Below are positions 53,276 through 62,280 of a stretch of DNA of 64,000 nucleotides, piece after piece (positions within the stretch are counted from its first letter, which is position 1; each line of letters opens with the position of its first letter). Source of the stretch: Pseudomonas saponiphila (GTDB taxonomy: Bacteria > Pseudomonadota > Gammaproteobacteria > Pseudomonadales > Pseudomonadaceae). The translations under genes were made by a program, and so were the position numbers. The notes under the pieces were generated by a model, which was not told where the DNA came from, searched no databases, and saw nothing but the letters and a program-made list of their open reading frames with translations. The stretch is from positions 310,001 through 374,000 of the forward strand of contig NZ_FNTJ01000001.1 in the NCBI RefSeq assembly GCF_900105185.1. The letters are read 5' to 3'.

Positions 53276-54070
53276 TCAGCGCTTGCTCAGGTCGTCGTAC
53301 AGCTCGGGGCGACGATCGGCAAGGTAGCGATTCAGTGCACGGGATTGGTTCATCAGCGGGCGGTCCAGGGTGCCGATGATCAGGGCCTCGTCCAGCCCGG
53401 CCAGGGCGATCCGGCTGCCGTCGGGAGCGGCAATCGAGCTTTGGCCGCAATAGCGGATCTGCTCTTCCCGGCCACAGTAGTTGGCGTAGGCCACGTAGCA
53501 CTGGTTTTCGAAGGCCCGGGCGCGAATCGTCACATCGGCGACGAAGTCGTAGGGAATCATGTTTGCCGTCGGCACCAGGATCAGCTCGGCACCGGCCAGG
53601 GCCAGGCGTCGGGCGTTCTCCGGAAATTCGATGTCGTAGCAGATCAGGAAGCCGAGTTTCCAGCCATTGAGCTCCACCAGGGGGAAGTCATCTGCACCGG
53701 CGCTGAACATCGAGTGATCCAGATCACCGAACAGATGAGTCTTGCGGTAGTTGCACAGGCGGCGGCCCTGGGCGTCGATCAACTGCACGGCATTGTAGAT
53801 CTGGCCGTCGCTGCTGCGCTCCGGGTAGCCGTAGAGAATCGCCGTACCCGCCGCTTGGGCGATGGTGGCGATGCGTTGGGCCGAGGGACCGTCCTGGGCT
53901 TCGGCCAGGGCACCGACCGCTTCGGCGCCGATGTTGTAGCCGCTGAGAAACATCTCCGGCAGCACCAGCAAGTCGGCATCCGTGGCCTCCATGGCCACCT
54001 TGTGCAGGCGTTGCAGGTTACCGGCCACATCCAGTGGCACGGGCGGGCACTGGTACAAGGCGACATGCAT
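53276..54070 (-). CDS. davA: 5-aminovaleramide amidohydrolase DavA
   Basis: 264 residues of the nitrilase/carbon-nitrogen hydrolase family with catalytic triad E39 (LPEMF), K110 (YRKTHLFG) and C144 (LICYDIEFPE). Sequence and position next to davB match DavA of P. putida as remembered: it hydrolyses 5-aminovaleramide to 5-aminovalerate in L-lysine degradation. The start is ATG 54070 (MHVALYQ); an upstream in-frame extension is not needed. The gap to davB is 98 bases, and to pqqF 48 bases. Confidence 0.92.
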   Translation of the reverse strand: MHVALYQCPPVPLDVAGNLQRLHKVAMEATDADLLVLPEMFLSGYNIGAEAVGALAEAQDGPSAQRIATIAQAAGTAILYGYPERSSDGQIYNAVQLIDAQGRRLCNYRKTHLFGDLDHSMFSAGADDFPLVELNGWKLGFLICYDIEFPENARRLALAGAELILVPTANMIPYDFVADVTIRARAFENQCYVAYANYCGREEQIRYCGQSSIAAPDGSRIALAGLDEALIIGTLDRPLMNQSRALNRYLADRRPELYDDLSKR

Positions 54071-54168
54071 GGTCTTCACTCCTCTGACTGGCTGGCCGGC
54101 CACTGTAGCGGCTGGCGCAGGCGGCGATAAGCCCCGTCAGGAGCTTGCCGCGTGCCGTGCCCCGTTAC

Positions 54169-55851
54169 TCAATCGGCCAGGGCAATCGGCCCGATCTCAT
54201 GGAACACGTCCCCCGGACCCGGGTTCTCGGGATGGGTGGCGCCACCGAAGTGCTTCATGATCCCCCACACGGCGTTGAGCGAGGTCTGTACCGCGCCCTC
54301 GACCCAGGCCGGAGTCCACGATACATCGTCGCCGGCGATGAAGATGCCGCGCTGCTCGGCCGGCATGTCGTCCTGCATGAAGTGTGCATACATGCGCTGG
54401 TTGTAGCGGTAATGGCCCGGCAGCGCGCCCTTAAAGGCACCGAGGAAGTGCGGATCGGCTTCCCAGGACACGGTGATCGGATCGCCGATGATGCGGCTGG
54501 CGATATCCACCTTGGGGTAGATCTTCTTCAACGCGTCCAGGGCCAGCTTCACGCGTTTTTCCACCGGTTGCGGGAGCATCTTCAGGGCGTCGCTCATCCA
54601 CGAGTACGAAAGGCAGATCACCCCCGGTTTGTCGTCGCCGTTGTCGAACAGGTAGGTGCCACGGGTCAGGCGGTCGGTGAGGGTCATGCTCATCAGGTCG
54701 CGGCCGGTTTCCGGGTCCTTGTCCTTCCAGAATGGCCGGTCGACCATGACGAAGGTCTTCGACGACTGCATGTAGCGGGTGCGGTCCAGGGCCATCCACA
54801 TCTTCTGCGAGAACAGCGATTCCTCGCATTCGATCTGGGTGGTCAGCAACCAGCTCTGGCAAGTGGTCAGCACCGCCGCGTATTCCCGGGTGTCGCCCCA
54901 GTTGTCGGTGACGCTGAAGCGGCCGTCGGCGGCCCGGGCAATGCGCTTGACCCCGGTGCGTGGCGCGCCATGGTGCAGCGAGCTGAGGCTGGTGCCGGCC
55001 GGCCAGTGGGCGCAACGCTCCGGCACGTGGCGCCAGATGCCCAGGGGCACCTGTTCGACGCCGCCGACCACCAGGTGCTGGTGATCGTCGCAGTTGGTCA
55101 TCACCACGCGGAAGATTTCCAGCATCGAGTTGGGGAAGTCCGAGTCCCAGCCGCCAGTACCGAAACCCACCTGGCCGAACACCTCGCGATGGTGGAACGA
55201 CAGTTTGGCAAAGGCCTTGGAGGTGGCGACGAAGTCGTAGAAGGTGCGGTCGTCCCACAGTGGCACCAGGGTGTTCCACAACTCCTTGAGGCGCGGCACG
55301 TCGCGATCACGAATGGCTTGCTGGATCTCGCTGAAGCGCGAGCCGTCCTCGAGGGCGTCGGCCCAGGCGTCGGCGACTTCCTGGAACAAGGCCGGCAGGT
55401 CGGCGAGTTTCTGTGCGTAGTGGGTCTGGCCTTCAAGATCGATGACCGTGCTGCCCGACGCCGGGGTCAGCGGGTTGGGGAAAGGCTTGGTCTCAAGGCC
55501 GAGCTTGTCGACGTAGTGATAGAAGGCCGTGGACGACACCGGAAAGCGCATGCCACCCAGCTCGGCGATGATCCCTTCGGCGCCTTCGAAGGCCTGGGAG
55601 CGCAGGCGGCCACCCATTTTCGACGCTTCATAGACCACCGGCTTGAGGCCCAGCTTCATCAGTTCGTAAGCGGCGACCAGGCCGGCGATACCCGCGCCGA
55701 CGATGGCCACTTCGGTGCCGTGCTGGGCTTCGGGAATGCTGCCGAGGCCGGCTGGATGCTCGATCCAGTCGTCGAAGGCGAAAGGAAAATCCGGGCCGAA
55801 GATGGTGATCGGCTTTTTACCGTCTGCAGGATGGCGATTGTTCTTGTTCAT
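54169..55851 (-). CDS. davB: L-lysine 2-monooxygenase DavB
   Basis: 560 residues, flavin monoamine-oxidase fold. The FAD dinucleotide-binding GAGIAG is at 52-57 (VAIVGAGIAGLVAAYELMKLGLKPVVYEA), followed by GGRLRSQAFEG and ELGGMRFP. The C-terminal FAD site is GIFIAGDDVSWTPAWVEGAVQTSLNAV. It is nearly colinear with P. putida DavB as remembered (MNKNNRHPADGKKPITIFGPDFPFAFDDW), so it oxidatively decarboxylates lysine to 5-aminovaleramide. The opening gene of lysine use via DavA. An inverted repeat upstream is a likely site for the adjacent Lrp-type regulator. Confidence 0.93.
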   Translation of the reverse strand: MNKNNRHPADGKKPITIFGPDFPFAFDDWIEHPAGLGSIPEAQHGTEVAIVGAGIAGLVAAYELMKLGLKPVVYEASKMGGRLRSQAFEGAEGIIAELGGMRFPVSSTAFYHYVDKLGLETKPFPNPLTPASGSTVIDLEGQTHYAQKLADLPALFQEVADAWADALEDGSRFSEIQQAIRDRDVPRLKELWNTLVPLWDDRTFYDFVATSKAFAKLSFHHREVFGQVGFGTGGWDSDFPNSMLEIFRVVMTNCDDHQHLVVGGVEQVPLGIWRHVPERCAHWPAGTSLSSLHHGAPRTGVKRIARAADGRFSVTDNWGDTREYAAVLTTCQSWLLTTQIECEESLFSQKMWMALDRTRYMQSSKTFVMVDRPFWKDKDPETGRDLMSMTLTDRLTRGTYLFDNGDDKPGVICLSYSWMSDALKMLPQPVEKRVKLALDALKKIYPKVDIASRIIGDPITVSWEADPHFLGAFKGALPGHYRYNQRMYAHFMQDDMPAEQRGIFIAGDDVSWTPAWVEGAVQTSLNAVWGIMKHFGGATHPENPGPGDVFHEIGPIALAD

Positions 55852-55970
55852 GGCTGACCTTGGCGGGCGGCTCAGCAGAGTGCTGAGTATAGGAAAAGAT
55901 GGCAGCCATTCTAGAGAGGGGGAAACACGTAAATAAGACGCAAACTGTTGTCGTTATGCATTGTTATTTA

Positions 55971-56000
55971 TCAATCTGACGAACATATGATTCAGATTGA
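55971..56000. promoter_or_regulatory. Inverted repeat upstream of davB, likely Lrp-type operator
   Basis: TCAATCTGA-N12-TCAGATTGA: perfect 9-base arms 21 bases apart (two helical turns), 120-149 bases before the davB start and just beyond the regulator stop codon, in the only gap between the two genes. Spacing and symmetry suit a dimeric Lrp/AsnC protein. Confidence 0.6.
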
Positions 56001-56027
56001 CGATGAAGCGCTGTCGGCTGCGATGCT

Positions 56028-56525
56028 TCAGAGCGCATGCCCGCGATCGATCTTGCTGCTGAGGATGATCGAGGTGGTGGTCTTTTCCACGCCGTCGACG
56101 CTGCCGATCTGGTCCAGCAATTGGTCCAGCTGTTCCGGCGAGTCGGTGCGCAGCCAGGCCACGTAATCGAACTCACCGCTCACCGCGCACAGTTGCTGGA
56201 CCTGGGCCATGCCGCTCAGGCGCCGCAGCACTTCCTTGCCGGAGCGCGGCTGGACCTTGATCCCCACATACGCCTGCAAGCCGCCGTCGACCACTCTCTG
56301 GCCCAGGCGCACGCCGTAGCCGGTGATGACCCGGGTCTTTTCCAGGCGCGCCAGGCGCGAAGTCACGGTGGTGCGGGCAATACCCAGCTGCCGGGCGAGC
56401 ATGGCCACGCTTTCGCGGGCATTGATCTGCAGGGCGGCGATCAGCTGGCGATCGACTTCATCAAGAACGGGCGGGCGGCTATCGGACAAGGGGGGCTCCA
56501 GCACGGCTATCGAGGGAGCGAGCAT
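56028..56525 (-). CDS. Lrp/AsnC family transcriptional regulator
   Basis: 165 residues: an HTH (LDEVDRQLIAALQINARESVAMLARQLGIARTTVTSRLARLEKTRVITGYGVRLG, about 22-75) and a RAM ligand domain (about 82-160). Lrp-type regulators respond to amino acids; with davBA next on the strand, lysine or 5-aminovalerate is the natural guess. The long N-terminus before LDEVD is typical of Pseudomonas members. ATG 56525 has CGAGG eight bases upstream. It is divergent from gcd, 169 bases away. Confidence 0.92.
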   Translation of the reverse strand: MLAPSIAVLEPPLSDSRPPVLDEVDRQLIAALQINARESVAMLARQLGIARTTVTSRLARLEKTRVITGYGVRLGQRVVDGGLQAYVGIKVQPRSGKEVLRRLSGMAQVQQLCAVSGEFDYVAWLRTDSPEQLDQLLDQIGSVDGVEKTTTSIILSSKIDRGHAL

Positions 56526-56694
56526 GTTACAGCCTCGGGCAAACCCTGGCTGCTGCTGCCGATTGTCTGTTCTGGCCTGGGACTGAGCTTTCGCCATCGG
56601 GACTTTTTTTGAAACAAATAGCCTGCGACAAGTTGTCATAAGTAACCAGTTAGTACATTCTCGCGACCTGGTTTACGGATGGCAGAGGTTTGAC

Positions 56695-56793
56695 ATGAAA
56701 AACACGGGGGCTGCCACCGGCAGCCGATGGCTCCTGGCGGGGCTGGGCATGCTGATTGCCCTGATCGGGCTGGGCCTGGCGGGAGGCGGTGGC
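56695..56793 (+). pseudogene. gcd: gcd, 5' fragment (PQQ glucose dehydrogenase cut by an IS21 element)
   Basis: 33 codons from ATG 56695 (RBS AGAGG): MKNTGAATGSRWLLAGLGMLIALIGLGLAGGGG, the first transmembrane helix of membrane quinoprotein glucose dehydrogenase. Codons 32-33 (GGTGGC, 56788-56793) are the target duplication. Past them the frame runs into the insertion and stops after a few residues. If the insertion and one duplicate were taken out, the frame would continue directly to TATCTCCTGAGC at 59441. Confidence 0.93.
56788..56793 (+). repeat. Target-site duplication, left copy
   Basis: GGTGGC here and again at 59435-59440, directly outside the two ends of the IS21 element, as made on insertion. 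Confidence 0.9.
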
Positions 56794-56886
56794 TGCGGAT
56801 TTCGGTGAACGTGACCGAGCGTTTCGCTAATACGTGACCGGTGCTTCCACCCCGGTTGCGCGGGTTCTGGATTGTAATCGCATCGG

Positions 56887-57633
56887 TCACGATGCGGCTT
56901 GTTCCTCGGCTTTTTTTCGGCGCAGCGACTCGCCTTTCATCGTCAGTCGGTAGGCGTTGTGCACCAGGCGGTCGAGGATGGCATCGGCCAGGGTCGGGTC
57001 GTTGATCCAGCCGTGCCAGTGCTCGATGGGCAGTTGGCTCGTCAGGATGGTGGAGCGGCTGCCAGCGCGGTCGTCGATCACCTCCAGCAGGTCATGCCGG
57101 GCTCCTTCCTCCAGCGGGGCTAGCGCCCAGTCGTCCAGCACCAGGACGTCGACCTTTGCCAGCTGTTGCAGGGTACGGCCGAAGCTGCCGTCGCCATGAG
57201 CGATGCGCAGTTGTTCCAGCAGGCGCGGGGTGCGCAGGTACAGGGTGCTATAGCCCTGGCGGCAGGCCTGGTTGCCCAGGGCGCAGGCCAGCCAGGTTTT
57301 GCCGGCACCGGTCGGGCCGGTCAGCAGCAGGTTGTGCTGCTGGCGGATCCAGTCGCCACTGGCCAGGGTGGCGATCAGACGCTCGTCCAGGGCGCGTCCG
57401 GTGCGGCGGTCGAGATCTTCCAGGCAGGCGTTGGCGTACTTGAGCTTGGCCTTCTTGCGCAGCCGTACCAGGCGCTGGTTGTCACGCCAGGCCAGTTCGC
57501 GGTCGAGCAGTAGGCCGAGGCGTTCATCGAAGCTCAGGCTGTGGCTGGCCGGCAGCGTCCATTGCTCTTCCAGGGCGCGGGCCATGCCGTCCAGGCGTAG
57601 CTGGTGCAGTTGATTCAGGGTGTGTTGCGGCAT
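56887..57633 (-). CDS. istB: IS21 helper ATPase IstB
   Basis: About 248 residues from the second Met ([24 protein letters not shown]), the typical IstB start. An AAA+ ATP-binding domain carries Walker [10 protein letters not shown] and Walker [11 protein letters not shown], plus LLTGP and the arginine-finger region. It helps IstA capture target DNA and gives immunity. It overlaps the istA 3' end by about 110 bases. An in-frame ATG lies just before it (57636); a much longer frame upstream is the istA reverse frame and not coding. Confidence 0.94.
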   Translation of the reverse strand: MPQHTLNQLHQLRLDGMARALEEQWTLPASHSLSFDERLGLLLDRELAWRDNQRLVRLRKKAKLKYANACLEDLDRRTGRALDERLIATLASGDWIRQQHNLLLTGPTGAGKTWLACALGNQACRQGYSTLYLRTPRLLEQLRIAHGDGSFGRTLQQLAKVDVLVLDDWALAPLEEGARHDLLEVIDDRAGSRSTILTSQLPIEHWHGWINDPTLADAILDRLVHNAYRLTMKGESLRRKKAEEQAAS

Positions 57634-59209
57634 CATCGAACAGCTCCTGTTGCGGGGGTTGGTAGTAGTCGGCGCCACGGACGTTCTCGTGGTCGCCGGG
57701 TAAGGTCGTTTCGGCGGCACGCTGGGGCAGCGGCTGTTGATCCAGGCCTTGCTGGAGCAGGTTGCGCACGCTGCGCCCGGTGAAGGCGCGCAGGTGTACG
57801 GCACGTTCGGCAGCGGCTTCCAGGCGTGCATTGCCATAGCGCCGGGCCAGCGAGAGCAGGCCGAGGCAGGCGCGGTAGCCCATCTCCGGGTGCGGCTTGT
57901 GGGTCAGTTGGTGATCGATCAGTTGGCGCGTGTAGGGGCCGATCCGCGCGCCCCAGTCGAGCAGGCGTTGTGGCGTCCATTCGCGATGCGCCTGGTGCGC
58001 CGCGGGCATGTGCTCGCGCTGGGTACTGTAAGCGCCGCGTCGCCCCAGCAGCAGGTGGCTGGCCACCCGCCGGTTGCCATGCAGCACTTCCAGGGTGTGT
58101 GCCGTCAGTCGCACGTCCACGTTCTGCCGGGCCAGGGCGGAGGGCACGCTGTAGAAGCTGCCATTGACCTCGATGTGGTAGTCGATGCTGACCTTGCAGC
58201 GCTTGAAGGTGGCGACCTCGTAGGGATGCACCGGCAGCGCTCGCAAGGCCGGGCGATCCAGGCGCTCGAACCAGTCGCGCCGGCAGCCATCGAGCCGCTT
58301 GAACGGGCGCCGATTCAGATCCTCCAGCAGCTCGGCGATGGCCTGGTTAAGCGCATGCAGGCTGAAGAACTGCCGATGGCGCAGCCGCGCCATGATCCAG
58401 CGCTCGACCACCTGCACCGCCACCTCGGCCTTGGCCTTGTCCTGAGGCTTGCGTGGCCGTGCCGGCAGGATCACCGTCTGGTAATGACGCGCGCACTCCA
58501 GCGTGGCCCGGTTCAGGCCCGGCTCGTAGCGATCCGGCTGGGCGACCAGGGCGCGCGGATTGTCCGGCACAACCATTTCCGGCACGCCGCCAAAGTAGGT
58601 CAGAGCCTGGCCCAGCGAGGTCAGCCAGTCCACCTGGGTTTCGCCTGGCGTCGCGCAGGCATAGGTGTAATTCGAGGCGCCCAGGGCGGCGACGAAGATG
58701 TGCGCCCGGCGCACTTCGCCGGTGGCCGGGTCGACCACCGGCAGCGTCGGCCCGGCATAGTCGATGAATAGCTTCTCGCCCGCACGGTGCAGCTGACGCA
58801 TCGAACGTTTGAGCGTCTGGGCGTAGCGCCGGTAGTGCTCGACGAACTGGGTGTAGCGGTAGGTCGGCTGGCCCGCATGCGCGGCGAGATATTCCTCCCA
58901 CAGCAGCTGCAAGGTCACGCCCTTGCGTCGCAACTCGCGGTGGATGCTCAGCACATCGGGCAGCACTCGCTCACCGCGCGGCTTGTTCGTCGACGTCGGT
59001 GCAAACAAGGCGGCCGCCAGCGCGGCCTCGTCCATGGCCACCAGCGCCGGCCAGTCCAGCCCGGCCACCCGCGCCGCCGCGATGTACTTGCTAACCACGC
59101 CCTTGGACAGCTGCAAGGCACGGGCAATCTTCTCGTGGGACAAGCCGGCCTCAAACTTGAGGCGCAGACATTCTTTGATGTTTCGCATGGCTACTCGCGG
59201 CGCCGCCAT
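57524..59209 (-). CDS. istA: IS21 family transposase IstA
   Basis: 561 residues. The N-terminal HTH ([37 protein letters not shown]) is followed by an rve integrase core with DDE residues D150 (FIDYAG), D216 (VVPDNPRA) and E262 (DKAKAEVAV). A C-terminal beta/helical domain ends in the istB overlap. Catalytic residues are all present, so the element can in principle transpose. The C-terminal 35 residues lie in the istB overlap. Confidence 0.95.
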   Translation of the reverse strand: MAAPRVAMRNIKECLRLKFEAGLSHEKIARALQLSKGVVSKYIAAARVAGLDWPALVAMDEAALAAALFAPTSTNKPRGERVLPDVLSIHRELRRKGVTLQLLWEEYLAAHAGQPTYRYTQFVEHYRRYAQTLKRSMRQLHRAGEKLFIDYAGPTLPVVDPATGEVRRAHIFVAALGASNYTYACATPGETQVDWLTSLGQALTYFGGVPEMVVPDNPRALVAQPDRYEPGLNRATLECARHYQTVILPARPRKPQDKAKAEVAVQVVERWIMARLRHRQFFSLHALNQAIAELLEDLNRRPFKRLDGCRRDWFERLDRPALRALPVHPYEVATFKRCKVSIDYHIEVNGSFYSVPSALARQNVDVRLTAHTLEVLHGNRRVASHLLLGRRGAYSTQREHMPAAHQAHREWTPQRLLDWGARIGPYTRQLIDHQLTHKPHPEMGYRACLGLLSLARRYGNARLEAAAERAVHLRAFTGRSVRNLLQQGLDQQPLPQRAAETTLPGDHENVRGADYYQPPQQELFDDAATHPESTAPATPGRHGPRPGRAMDAAGQPQPELR

Positions 59210-59434
59210 CTTCCTCTCCCGAAATCGGTCGAGGATGGCGGCGCATCAGGTCATGCGCAACGAAGGGGAAGGCTTTCGCTAAGTCGTGACCGGCGATTTC
59301 GGTAAGCCGTGACCACCTGTTTCGGAACAGGCGGAAAATCGGTCACGTTGCTACCGAAATGAGCGGTCACGCGTTAGCGAAATGACCGGTCACGATCAAC
59401 CGAAACGGCCGGTCACGGTGCTCCGAAATCCGCA

Positions 59435-61714
59435 GGTGGCTATCTCCTGAGCCTGGGAGGCAGCGCCTATTTCCTGTTGATGGGCCTGGCGATGCTGGTG
59501 TCCGGCGTGTTGATCGCCCGGGGGAATCCTCGTGGTGCCAGGTTGTACGGCGTGGCCCTGGTGCTGACCGCGATCTGGGCGGTCTGGGACGCAGGCCTGG
59601 AATACTGGCCGCTGGTTTCGCGGGTGCTGGCCTTTGCCGTGATCGGCCTGGTGGTGGCGCTGGTCTATCCGAGCCTGATGCGTGCCTCCGGTGCCCGCCC
59701 CGGCCGTGCGGCCCATGGGCTGGCGGGGCTGCTGGGCGTTGGCGTAGTAGCGACCCTGGCCTACATGTTCGTGCCGACCCACATGGTCAAGGCGGACAAG
59801 GTGCCGGCGATCCAGCCAGTGGCACCGGGTACTGAACAGAAAGACTGGGCCCACTGGGGCAACACCACAGCGGGCAACCGCTTTGCCGCCCTGGATCAGA
59901 TCAACAAGGGCAATATCGGCCAACTGCAAGTGGCCTGGACCTTCCGCACCGGCGACCTGCCCGAAAGCAATGGCGCTGGTGCCGAAGACCAGAACACCCC
60001 GCTGCAGATCGGCGATACCGTCTACACCTGCACCGCCTACGGCAAGGTGTTCGCCCTGGACGCCGACACCGGCGCCGAGCGCTGGAAGTTCGACCCGCAA
60101 GGCTATGCGCCCAACTGGCAGCGCTGCCGTGGCTTGGGGTATTTCGACGCCTCGGCCGCCGCAGCCACGTCCTCGGCGCCTGCCGCTGCTCCTGCGGCTT
60201 GCACCAAGCGCCTGTTCCTGCCGACCGGCGATGCGCGCCTGATTGCGCTCGATGCTGAAACCGGCAAGCCCTGTGCAGACTTCGGCCACCAGGGCACGGT
60301 CGATCTGAAAACCGACATGGGCGAGATCAAGCCGGGCTACTACCAGCAGACTTCGACGCCCCTGGTGGCGGGCACGGTCGTGATCGTCGGCGGCCGGGTG
60401 GCGGATAACTTCTCCACGGGCGAACCGCCGGGCGTGGTACGTGCCTTCGATGTGCGCAGCGGCGAGCTGATGTGGGCCTGGGACCCGGGCAACCCGGCCA
60501 CCACCAAGCGTCCGCCGGCGGGTGAAACCTATACCCGTGGCACCCCGAACGTCTGGTCGGCGATGTCCTATGACGCCAAGCTGGGCCTGGTGTACCTGCC
60601 CACCGGCAACGCCACGCCGGATTTCTTCGGCGGTCAGCGCAGCGAGTTCGATGACAAGTGGAGCTCCTCGGTCGTCGCCCTTGACGTGAAGACCGGTCAG
60701 GTGCGCTGGCACTTCCAGACCACCCACCACGACCTCTGGGATTTCGACCTGCCGGCACAGCCGCTGCTGTATGACATTCCGGACGACAAGGGCGGCGTGC
60801 AACCGGCGTTGGCCCAGGTCACCAAGCAGGGCGAGATCTTCCTGCTCAATCGCGAGACCGGCCAGCCGATTGCCCGGGTCGAAGAGCGTCCAGTGCCCCA
60901 GGGCAATGTCCCGGGTGAGCGTTATTCGCCGACCCAGCCGTTCTCGGTGGAGATGCCATCGATCGGCAACCAGACGTTGACCGAGTCCGACATGTGGGGC
61001 GCGACCCCGTTCGACCAACTGCTGTGCCGCATCCAGTTCAAGGGCATGCGCCATGAGGGCGTGTACACCCCGCCTGGCCTGGATCACGCACTGCAGTTCC
61101 CCGGCTCCCTGGGTGGCATGAACTGGGGCAGCGTGTCGGTGGATCCGACCAGCCACTACATGTTCGTCAACGACATGCGCCTGGGCCTGGCCAACTACAT
61201 GATCCCCCGCGATCAGATTGGCGCTGGTGCCAGCGGCATCGAAATGGGCGTGGTGCCCCAGGACGGCACGCCGTTCGGCGCGATGCGCCAGCGCTTCCTC
61301 TCGGCGGTGGGCATTCCCTGCCAGAAGCCGCCGTTCGGCACCATGTCGGCCATCGACCTGAAGACCCGCAAACTGATGTGGCAGGTGCCGGTGGGCACCG
61401 TGCAGGACACCGGCCCGCTGGGGATTCGCATGCACCTGCCGATCCCGATTGGCATGCCGACTCTGGGCGCGTCCCTGGCGACCCAATCCGGCCTGCTGTT
61501 CTTCGCCGGCACCCAGGACTTCTACCTGCGGGCCTTCGATACCGGCAACGGTAATGAAATCTGGAAAGCGCGCCTGCCAGTGGGTAGCCAGTCGGGCCCG
61601 ATGACCTATGTCTCGCCCAAGACCGGGCGCCAGTACATCCTGCTTACCGCAGGCGGCGCGCGGCAGTCGCCGGATCGTGGCGACTACGTGATCGCCTACG
61701 CGTTGCCCAAGTAG
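59435..61714 (+). pseudogene. gcd: gcd, 3' fragment (PQQ glucose dehydrogenase beyond the IS21 element)
   Basis: From the duplicated GGTGGC (59435-59440) the frame runs to TAG 61712-61714. It encodes four transmembrane helices (to about 125 residues of the rebuilt protein) and the complete eight-bladed PQQ-binding propeller, with blocks KDWAHWGNTTAGNRFAALDQI, NTPLQIGDTVYTC, VPQGNVPGERYSPTQPF, GGMNWGSVSVDPTSHY and GSQSGPMTYVSPKTGRQYILLTAGG. Rebuilt length is 790 residues, close to Gcd. An internal ATG (59480) could express a form without the first helix only if a promoter reads out of the IS; activity is doubtful. Periplasmic glucose oxidation to gluconate should be lost. Confidence 0.93.
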
Positions 61715-61740
61715 ACGCAGGGTTCCGACAGCCTGAAAGA

Positions 61741-61762
61741 GCCGCGCAATGCGCGGCTTTTT
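61741..61762 (+). terminator. Intrinsic terminator of gcd
   Basis: GCCGCGC-AAT-GCGCGGC stem followed by TTTTT, 26 bases after the gcd stop. Confidence 0.95.
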
Positions 61763-61855
61763 CATGGACGCGTGCCAGGTGTTCCGACTTTGAGGGCTGA
61801 AAAAGATTGCGCGAGGCGGGGCCCATTCGGTTGCCAGGCAAAGCCTGCGGGCACA

Positions 61856-61878
61856 AAAAAGCCGCGACATGGCGCGGC
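61856..61878 (-). terminator. Intrinsic terminator of the tRNA gene
   Basis: On the minus strand GCCGCG-CCATGT-CGCGGC is followed by TTTTT, just beyond the 3' end of the tRNA fragment. It would end the tRNA transcript if the upstream half were present. Confidence 0.85.
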
Positions 61879-61886
61879 TTTGAAGA

Positions 61887-61932
61887 TGGTGGGCCCACAC
61901 GGACTTGAACCGTGGACCAAAGGATTATGAGT
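61887..61932 (-). tRNA. 3' half of a CAT-anticodon tRNA gene (tRNA-Met or tRNA-Ile2), att end of an integrated element
   Basis: On the minus strand the last 46 bases read from the anticodon loop CTCATAA (CAT anticodon), through TCCTT, the T-arm (CCACGGTTCAAGTCCGTGTGG) and acceptor GGGCCCA to CCA. The 5' half, from the acceptor start to the anticodon stem, is absent: the sequence to the right (from 61933) is unrelated. An incomplete tRNA at one end is the mark left by tyrosine-recombinase integration into a tRNA 3' part; the intact copy is expected at the far end of the element, beyond the window. It is not a functional tRNA here. Confidence 0.9.
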
Positions 61933-62280
61933 TCGCCAATGACACCGTTGCGCTAGGTTTCATTGGGGTACACGAGGAAACGGTACAGTACGCGAAAGTA
62001 CAGGGCAATCAGTACGTTAGCGAACGGTAGGTTACAGATGAGGACCTTCGTACTGTACCGCTAGTGTACCTGGGCGAGTGGCTTGTTTTGTACCGTCGAT
62101 CCGGCGTCCCTGCCGGCGCTGGTGTCCAGGCCCCGGGCAAAAAGCCGCCCGGGGCCTGGCTCGGCATCCATGCCTCACCAGCTCTTCCACCGTTCCCTCT
62201 TCCTGTATTAGACAGAAGTGGTATTGCGAACTGAGTGGTGGCAGAGTGCTATAGTCTAATTTTTGAGCCAAGGAGGGGCC
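61933..62280. other. Element end region with clustered GTAC motifs and a GC-rich hairpin
   Basis: 348 bases without a gene. Seen are a 12-base inverted repeat CGGTACAGTACG/CGTACTGTACCG (61981-61992 and 62049-62060) amid about eight further GTAC-containing motifs; a 13-bp stem CCAGGCCCCGGGC/GCCCGGGGCCTGG with an 8-base loop (62126-62159); a 7-base inverted repeat ATTAGAC/GTCTAAT (62207-62213 and 62254-62260); and a possible -10 TATAGT (62250-62255) for the next gene. The GTAC cluster next to the tRNA end has the look of integrase/excisionase arm sites. Confidence 0.6.

Larger units (their letters stand above)
56794..59434 (-). mobile_element. Complete IS21-family insertion sequence (2641 bp)
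   Basis: The ends are perfect 12-base inverted repeats TGCGGATTTCGG/CCGAAATCCGCA. Inside each end are multiple copies of a roughly 23-base unit, TTTCG-x6-CGTGACCG (two at the left end, at least four at the right), which are the transposase-binding repeats of IS21. It carries istA and istB in overlapping order on the minus strand, with intact catalytic residues, and is flanked by a 6-bp duplication. It is therefore recent and probably active. It interrupts gcd against the gene's direction. Confidence 0.96.

Noticed and set aside
53276..55851. Tryptophan monooxygenase / indoleacetamide hydrolase (auxin) pathway
   Set aside because: The flavin enzyme belongs to the same superfamily, but its sequence and gene order match lysine monooxygenase DavB and DavA much better.
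57633..57837. N-terminal extension of IstB from an upstream in-frame start
   Set aside because: The extension is out-of-frame istA sequence and has no resemblance to IstB, whose family start is MxPQHTLxQL.
59396..61900. An 834-codon open frame on the minus strand opposite the gcd 3' fragment
   Set aside because: It is the antisense of a clearly coding quinoprotein; the composition is typical of shadow frames in GC-rich DNA and no family or ribosome site is seen.
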